This document shows positions 22,261 through 26,589 of a stretch of 26,589 nt of DNA, piece after piece (the stretch's first letter is position 1; every line of letters starts with the position of its first letter). The notes beneath the pieces were generated by a model, which was not told where the DNA came from, did no database searches, and saw only the letters and a program-made list of their open reading frames with translations. The translations under genes and the position numbers were made by a program. Source of the stretch: JAFAVZ01 sp036009105 (lineage in GTDB: Bacteria > Acidobacteriota > Thermoanaerobaculia > Gp7-AA8); NCBI GenBank assembly GCA_036009105.1, contig DASYMJ010000198.1, positions 1 through 26,589 on the forward strand. Direction: 5' to 3'.

Positions 22261-22575
22261 CTAATCCGGACGCGCCCATTTCCCTGCCGCCCAGCCGATC
22301 AGTGTTCCGCCGATCACGCCCGTTACGAGAATCGGCGCATAGGCTCTGGTGATGATTGCATCGGGAATGCTGATCAGCAGTCCGACGACGAGACCGCGAG
22401 CCCATGCGGGCAGCGGCAATTGCGTCGTGGCCGCGAGAACACCGATGGCAAATCGACTGGCAAATGCGGCAGCGAATGCCGTCGGCCGGTCCTTGAACGG
22501 GAGAGGGAGCATCAGGGCGACGTCGATTGCGCCGAAAAGAAGACCGCCGACGATTCCGAACGGAAGACGTTTCAT
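22261..22575 (-). CDS. Small conserved-looking membrane protein, function unknown
   Basis: A 104-residue protein with about four hydrophobic segments: FGIVGGLLFGAIDVALMLPL, AAFAARFAIGVLA-like AAFASRFAIGVLAATTQLPL, ARGLVVGLLISIPDAIITRA, and ILVTGVIGGTLIGWAAGKWA. The Asp residues in the first and third helices and the SIPDAI segment look conserved-type, but I do not recognise a named family. The ATG at 22575 is preferred over an in-frame start ten codons upstream because a good promoter lies at 22593-22622 and GGGGCAGG precedes this ATG. It stands alone downstream of the aminotransferase gene. Confidence 0.75.
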   Translation of the reverse strand: MKRLPFGIVGGLLFGAIDVALMLPLPFKDRPTAFAAAFASRFAIGVLAATTQLPLPAWARGLVVGLLISIPDAIITRAYAPILVTGVIGGTLIGWAAGKWARPD

Positions 22576-22592
22576 CGCCTGCCCCGCCGGCG

Positions 22593-22622
22593 AGCGTACG
22601 CGCACGACGCTGGCATCGTCAA
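22593..22622 (-). promoter_or_regulatory. Sigma-70-type promoter of the small membrane protein gene
   Basis: On the minus strand TTGACG (22617-22622) and TACGCT (22593-22598) are 18 bases apart, the same spacing as the rpsU and outer-membrane-protein promoters. The -10 ends 17 bases before the ATG. Confidence 0.55.
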
Positions 22623-22674
22623 ACGTGCCCAGGTTCCGAAACCGGCATCAGGTCTCGCGCCAGCCTGTTTCGCT

Positions 22675-23844
22675 CTACGACAGCGCATTCTCGAGGATGT
22701 CGAGCCCCTGCTTCGCCGTCCGGCGGTCGAGGGTGAGCGGCGGGAACATCGTGATCGCGGCACCGGACGTCGTCAGAAGGAGGCCGTTCTTTCTGCAGCG
22801 CTCAGCGATCTTCGACGCCTCGCCTTCGTCGCCGGTTTCGACTGCGATGGCCATTCCTCGAATGCGGATCTCTTCGAGGTTCATCGCGCCGAGGCGATCG
22901 GCGATATAGGCGCTGATCTCATCGACGTGGCGCAGGACTTTCCTGGCGCTCCGCTTCAGCCAGCGCACCGTCGCGACCGCCGCGTCGACCGACGAGGGAT
23001 GCCATCCGTACGTCGACCAGAAGCCGACCTTGTCTTCGACCGACTTGGCCACCTTTTGCGTCACGATCGTCGCGCCCATCGGGGCGTAGCCGCCGGTGAT
23101 CGCTTTTCCCATGCAGAGAATGTCGGGGCGGAGATCGAAGTGCTCGCACGCGAAGAGCTTCCCCGTGCGGCCGAATCCGCAGGCCACCTCGTCGGCGATG
23201 AACAGCGTGCCGTAGCGCCGGCACAGTTGCTCCGCGCGCTTCATGAAGCCATCCTCCGGAACCATCACGGCCAGATTGCAGCTGATCGGCTCCATGATGA
23301 ACGCGGCGACATCGCGCTTGGCGAGAAGATGCTCCAGCCGGTCGGCGGCACGACGGCCGAGAGGCGGCGCGATCGTGAGGCAGTTCGACAGCCGATTCGG
23401 ATACGGCTCCCGGCCCGCCAATGCCGCGACGCTGATCGTTCCGATGGTGTTGCCGTGATAGCTGCCTTCCACGGAGACGAACTTTCTCCGGTCCGTCGAA
23501 GCCATGGCGACCTGCAGGGCGATGTCGACCGCTTCGGAACCGCCGGTCGCCCGATAGGTCTTCTCCAGTGTGCCGGGCGTGATCTCCGCGAGCAATCGAG
23601 CCAGCTCCACCCACGGCCGGTAGATGTATTCCGGGTTGACGTAATCAGGCGGCCTGCGCCGCGGCCTCTTCGCGATCTCGCGGTTGCCCCACCCGAAGTT
23701 GCCGACGCACCACCCCGACAGAAAGTCGATGTAGCGTCGGCCGCGCGCGTCGTAGACGCAACATCCGTCTGTCCGTACGACCTCGACGTCCTCCGGCTCA
23801 CTTTCACGCGCTAGGAATCGCCGGTCGAGCTGCCGGAGCTTCAT
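22675..23844 (-). CDS. Class-III PLP-dependent aminotransferase
   Basis: A 389-residue protein of the ornithine/acetylornithine/GABA aminotransferase fold. N-terminal VYDARGRRYIDFLSGWCVGN is followed by RATGGSEAVDIALQVA (phosphate-binding region), SVEGSYHGNTIGTIS, FIADEVACGFGRTG with the cofactor-binding Asp, and DILCMGKAITGGYAPMGA with the PLP Lys. It transfers an amino group between an omega- or alpha-amino donor and a keto acid; the substrate is not evident and no biosynthetic neighbours are present. The ATG at 23844 is chosen because GGAG lies 5 bases upstream and the opening MKLRQLDRRFLARESEPEDV suits the family. An ATG at 23880 and a GTG at 23892 are in-frame alternatives. Confidence 0.9.
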   Translation of the reverse strand: MKLRQLDRRFLARESEPEDVEVVRTDGCCVYDARGRRYIDFLSGWCVGNFGWGNREIAKRPRRRPPDYVNPEYIYRPWVELARLLAEITPGTLEKTYRATGGSEAVDIALQVAMASTDRRKFVSVEGSYHGNTIGTISVAALAGREPYPNRLSNCLTIAPPLGRRAADRLEHLLAKRDVAAFIMEPISCNLAVMVPEDGFMKRAEQLCRRYGTLFIADEVACGFGRTGKLFACEHFDLRPDILCMGKAITGGYAPMGATIVTQKVAKSVEDKVGFWSTYGWHPSSVDAAVATVRWLKRSARKVLRHVDEISAYIADRLGAMNLEEIRIRGMAIAVETGDEGEASKIAERCRKNGLLLTTSGAAITMFPPLTLDRRTAKQGLDILENALS

Positions 23845-24136
23845 ACCCACTCCGGGTGCACGTTCGAGGCCTGTCGTCATGCCATCGGCCACAGGGAAGT
23901 TAGCCGTTCAGCCTGGGTAAAGCGCCGCCACCGGCGAGCCCGCATCAAGAGCGAATGTTCCACGGGATTTTCGGATAAGCATGTGCAGCTTGTGATCGTC
24001 ACAAGCTCCGTCACAAGGTGGCGCCATTGTGGCGGTAAGTCGTGTGTTATGAGCGGGTCCTTCCACAGGGTGTAGACCCGCGACCACGGGGCTGTCACGC
24101 CGGAGGTCGCGGGCTCGAGTCCCCGCGCGCTTCTTC
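23845..24136. other. Gene-free stretch with dyads next to a tRNA remnant
   Basis: I find no convincing gene here. It contains a perfect 9-bp dyad with a 3-base centre (AGCTTGTGA at 23987-23995, TCACAAGCT at 23999-24007) and further CACAA/TTGTG half-sites at 24011-24016 and 24027-24032 flanking the palindrome TGGCGCCA (24019-24026). A 7-bp hairpin pairs 24053-24059 with 24075-24081, and then comes the tRNA-Asp-like fragment. The density of dyads suggests recombination or protein-binding sites. Confidence 0.5.
24092..24126 (+). pseudogene. 3' remnant of a tRNA-Asp gene
   Basis: Starting with the anticodon loop CTGTCAC (anticodon GTC), the sequence runs through CGGAGGTCGCGGG and CTCGAGT like the 3' half of a bacterial tRNA-Asp. 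The 5' half is missing: the 3' anticodon strand has no matching 5' strand, the T-loop has C where T is invariant, one extra C disturbs the T-stem, and no acceptor partner is visible. A 3' tRNA fragment of this kind is what integrative elements leave at one end of their insertion, but no integrase is in the window. Confidence 0.55.
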
Positions 24137-26589
24137 TCAGTTCCCGGTCCTTACGAAAAACAGGGAGCGCTCGATCACTGTGTTGTCGCCGGCCGGGCGC
24201 ACCGTCACGCCGTGGTAACCGGCGTCCGGAGGGGCGGTGATTCTGGTGTCGAATGAACCGCTGCTGTCTGCCGTCACGTTGCCCTTGAGCGGCGTTCCGT
24301 CAACGAGAACTTCATAGCTCGCGCCGGCGGTGAAGTCGGTCGCGGAGAGATCGAACACTTCCATCGGCTCCGCGGTGGGGACGGCGGCGGCGGCCGAGGT
24401 GGTGAGGGTGATGTACGGCCTCCCTTTCGTCGGCGATTCGGTCGATCCCTTGACATCGACGGGGTCTTTCGATTCCGGCTGGGGCAGGGTCATCTCCGAC
24501 TCCGCGAGCGCGGCGCCAACGAGCTTGTCGTCGCTCGTGAACAGGACCCCGGCCACGATCCCGCCCTTCGGTTGCGGCAGCGGCTCGTATTGTGACGTGT
24601 CGCGGCCGTCGCTCTCCGTAATGGCGATGTCGTCTTGCGGATCATCCGGATCGCCGGTCAACACGACCGAGCTTCCGGGCGTAACGAATACCTCGCGTAG
24701 TTTCTGATGGTCCGTACGCACGCCGAGCATCTGTCCATTGAAGACCAGGGCGCTGCCGTCAAACGGTGGGCGTGCCGATCCGGGATCGATCGACACCAGG
24801 TTGCACGTGCTGCAAAGGACGTTGAAGTCGGCGGGAGGAGCGACGGCCCTGACTCTCAATTTCCACAGACCGCGGCCATAGGTCGACACGTAGACCGTAT
24901 TGGCGGTCTCCCAGAAGAACGACGTGATGTACGTCGCCTTTTCGCTGTCATTGATCTTCTGCCACGTTCCATCACTGGCCTTCGCGAAGATCCCACCCTC
25001 GCTGGTCCCCACCAGGTTGAGCCCCAGCAGCGGACCGAAGCTGACCGCGGTAACGATCGGAGACACCTTCCCGGCTACCGGCCCGGCCAGATCGGTCGTG
25101 AACAGACGATCTCCGTGGGCGGTCACCTTGTCGGTGAGATCGGCCATCGCATCCCACGTCCCGCCACCATCGGTGGTCTCCGCCATCCGCCCGTTGACGA
25201 CGTCCGGGGCGATGATGTGATTCAAGGTAGCGGGATCGATGGCATACACCTGATATCCGCCGAACCCCGTCGCGTTGATCCCGAGCCCGACAGCGGGCTG
25301 CCCGTCGGACGAGCTCATCGCCGGAAATCGGACGTCTGTGGGGAGACCGGTGAACCTGGCCAGTCGCATCAAGCCGGCTGTCCCGTCGAGGCTCCGCTTG
25401 AACGATTGATAGAGAAAGGTCGAGCCCCCAGCGACGAGGCCCAATTTAGGGATATCTGTCGTCTGTACAGTGAAGTCGGCAAAGGGATCCCACGACGCGC
25501 CGCAAGTGACCGTAACGTCCATGCCTCGCATGCGTTTGGTCCGCGTCACATTCTGCACGTAGCGGCACGGCTGCAGGAGAACGGGCGCCTTACGCTGCCC
25601 CCCTGACGGATCGGGCCACGGTCCTGCATTGACGAGATTTCGTTCCGATTGCTGATTTTCGGTGCTTGTGAGAAAAGTAATCCTCGAATCCAGACCGGCC
25701 GCGGGCGACAGCTTCAACTCGATGAAGTGTCCGTCGGGTGCCGGCGGATTCTCATTGCCGCCGGGACTGACGATGTCGCCGCCGGCGTTCGCCGCCCACA
25801 TCCCGTTTTCATTCGTGCCTACATAGAGGTCGGGATGCAGTTGGCCGGGCACGAATTGCCCCTTGATCTCGTTGATCTGAAGCGCGTTCAGACCGCCCTC
25901 CCGTCCGCCGCCGACCAGGTGCCATTCGTTCGCGGCCTGGTCATGAACGCCGGCCGTCGATGCGAGCAGCAAAGGCGTGCTCCCGACGAGAGCGAGATCG
26001 CGGGGACCGCCGTGATCGATCTCTACCTCGTGCCAATCGTCAACGAAATAGTTGGGGAGTCCTTGCATCATCGGCGCGACGAGCTTGTGAAGCGTACAGC
26101 GGTTCGAATAGTAGAGATCGACCGGCGCGCTCGCGCCGTGATCGACGGCCTTGATGAAGGGGGCGCCTGCGCACCTTCCGGTCCCCTCCGGCTCATGCTC
26201 GATTCGCGTCCAGACGTCTCCGCCATTCAGGCTGACAAAGAGCAGTCTCGAATCGTCCACGAAGAACACGTGCTGCGTCGTGCCCCTTTGCGCGAATGCG
26301 TGCATGCTGCGGATCGGGTTCGCCGATACCAGAGGCTGGAGGATCAGATTGGCGCTCGCCGTTCGCACGCCGGACGGACCGCCGAAAAGGATGCGGCCGG
26401 CCGTCGCCATGACAGAGAAGACGGTTTTGTCGGCGCCGCTGAAAACAGGAAACGGATTCCAGCTCGCGCCGCCATTGAAGCTCACCAAGGAGCCGTCCGA
26501 GGTTCCCACGAAAACCGTGTCCGTCCCCGGCACGACCGAGATCTCGTAAGCGCTCCTGCGCTCCTGTCCCGGCGTGTCCTTCAGCGTCT
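24137..26589 (-). CDS. Large Asp-box (BNR/sortilin-like) beta-propeller protein, 5' end outside window
   Basis: The frame is open from the stop at 24137 to the window edge, giving at least 816 residues, so the start lies outside; an internal GTG at 26533 is not a likely start. Repeated Asp-box-type motifs are visible (SFNGGASW, SLNGGDVW, TTDGGGTW, ASDGTW), as in the propellers of glycosidases, sortilin-like and photosystem-assembly proteins. After the propeller come a CSTC segment (FNVLCSTCNLV), an IPT/Ig-like stretch and a final beta domain with YEVLVDGTPLKG and ITAPPDAGYHGVTV. No catalytic residues can be assigned. It is probably exported, but the signal peptide would be outside the window. 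Confidence 0.82.
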   Translation of the reverse strand, partial: TLKDTPGQERRSAYEISVVPGTDTVFVGTSDGSLVSFNGGASWNPFPVFSGADKTVFSVMATAGRILFGGPSGVRTASANLILQPLVSANPIRSMHAFAQRGTTQHVFFVDDSRLLFVSLNGGDVWTRIEHEPEGTGRCAGAPFIKAVDHGASAPVDLYYSNRCTLHKLVAPMMQGLPNYFVDDWHEVEIDHGGPRDLALVGSTPLLLASTAGVHDQAANEWHLVGGGREGGLNALQINEIKGQFVPGQLHPDLYVGTNENGMWAANAGGDIVSPGGNENPPAPDGHFIELKLSPAAGLDSRITFLTSTENQQSERNLVNAGPWPDPSGGQRKAPVLLQPCRYVQNVTRTKRMRGMDVTVTCGASWDPFADFTVQTTDIPKLGLVAGGSTFLYQSFKRSLDGTAGLMRLARFTGLPTDVRFPAMSSSDGQPAVGLGINATGFGGYQVYAIDPATLNHIIAPDVVNGRMAETTDGGGTWDAMADLTDKVTAHGDRLFTTDLAGPVAGKVSPIVTAVSFGPLLGLNLVGTSEGGIFAKASDGTWQKINDSEKATYITSFFWETANTVYVSTYGRGLWKLRVRAVAPPADFNVLCSTCNLVSIDPGSARPPFDGSALVFNGQMLGVRTDHQKLREVFVTPGSSVVLTGDPDDPQDDIAITESDGRDTSQYEPLPQPKGGIVAGVLFTSDDKLVGAALAESEMTLPQPESKDPVDVKGSTESPTKGRPYITLTTSAAAAVPTAEPMEVFDLSATDFTAGASYEVLVDGTPLKGNVTADSSGSFDTRITAPPDAGYHGVTVRPAGDNTVIERSLFFVRTGN

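Noticed and set aside
22420..23814. Long plus-strand open frame opposite the aminotransferase
   Set aside because: Arg/His/Asp-rich shadow translation with no motifs; the minus strand encodes an intact aminotransferase with all cofactor motifs.
23987..24007. CRP-type operator
   Set aside because: The half-sites TTGTGA/TCACAA are 3 bases apart; CRP sites need about 6, so the resemblance is only to the half-site.
23877..24098. A 73-codon minus-strand open frame (GTG start) across the dyads and tRNA remnant
   Set aside because: It overlaps the tRNA-like fragment and the aminotransferase start region, has no ribosome binding site and no recognisable fold. The dyads explain the sequence better than coding does.
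24050..24130. A complete tRNA gene
   Set aside because: Only the anticodon-loop-to-T-arm half matches tRNA-Asp. No acceptor stem, D-arm or 5' anticodon strand pairs, and the T-loop is abnormal.

Overview
This looks like a chromosomal segment of a high-GC Gram-negative bacterium. The gene set includes an outer-membrane efflux protein, an outer-membrane barrel with a carboxypeptidase-regulatory-like domain, secreted Asp-box proteins and a lineage-type secreted protein. Together these suggest Acidobacteriota, perhaps Thermoanaerobaculia-like. That placement is inference; no rRNA is present. About 23 genes are supported, packed tightly, with many start/stop overlaps of 1-4 bases.

Layout. 1-1914 (minus): a small zinc-ribbon protein, uridine kinase, ribosomal protein S21 with its own promoter and terminator, and the N-terminal part of MutS2. 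2032-2807 (plus): two tandem related secreted proteins. 2810-6926 (minus): an NTF2-like/alpha-beta hydrolase fusion, a secreted protein, and a phytoene/squalene synthase coupled to a geranylgeranyl-reductase-like flavoprotein. 6948-8648 (plus): the lipid II flippase MurJ. 8645-9100 (minus): a frameshift-fused two-gene unit ending in DUF2283. 9161-12492 (plus): OppD and OppF ATPases and a metallo-beta-lactamase-fold protein interrupted by an in-frame TAA. 12671-17089 (plus): a TolC/Yip1/MacA/MacB-ATPase operon. 17135-18448 (minus): a subtilisin-like protease. 18532-19758 (plus): the MacB-type permease. 19777-20157 (minus): a four-helix-bundle (S23/IVP-like) gene inside 35-base inverted repeats. 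20313-22112 (plus): an outer-membrane protein. 22261-23844 (minus): a small membrane protein and a class-III aminotransferase. 23845-24136: a gene-free stretch with dyads and a tRNA-Asp 3' remnant. 24137-26589 (minus): a large Asp-box protein running off the edge.

The most unusual signal is a dispersed family of inverted repeats built from 7-base units at four places (661-713, 4820-4907, 10227-10310, 19757-20255). Three are solitary hairpins. The fourth encloses the four-helix-bundle gene, an arrangement that recalls the ORF-bearing intervening sequences of some 23S rRNAs but sits between protein genes. The repeats have been absorbed into neighbouring genes: they supply stop codons for two genes and the signal-peptide core of a third. 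A second theme is leaderless expression: four start codons lie exactly 8 bases after a -10-like hexamer and lack a ribosome binding site, including a divergent pair that shares one 7-base core in a 21-base gap.
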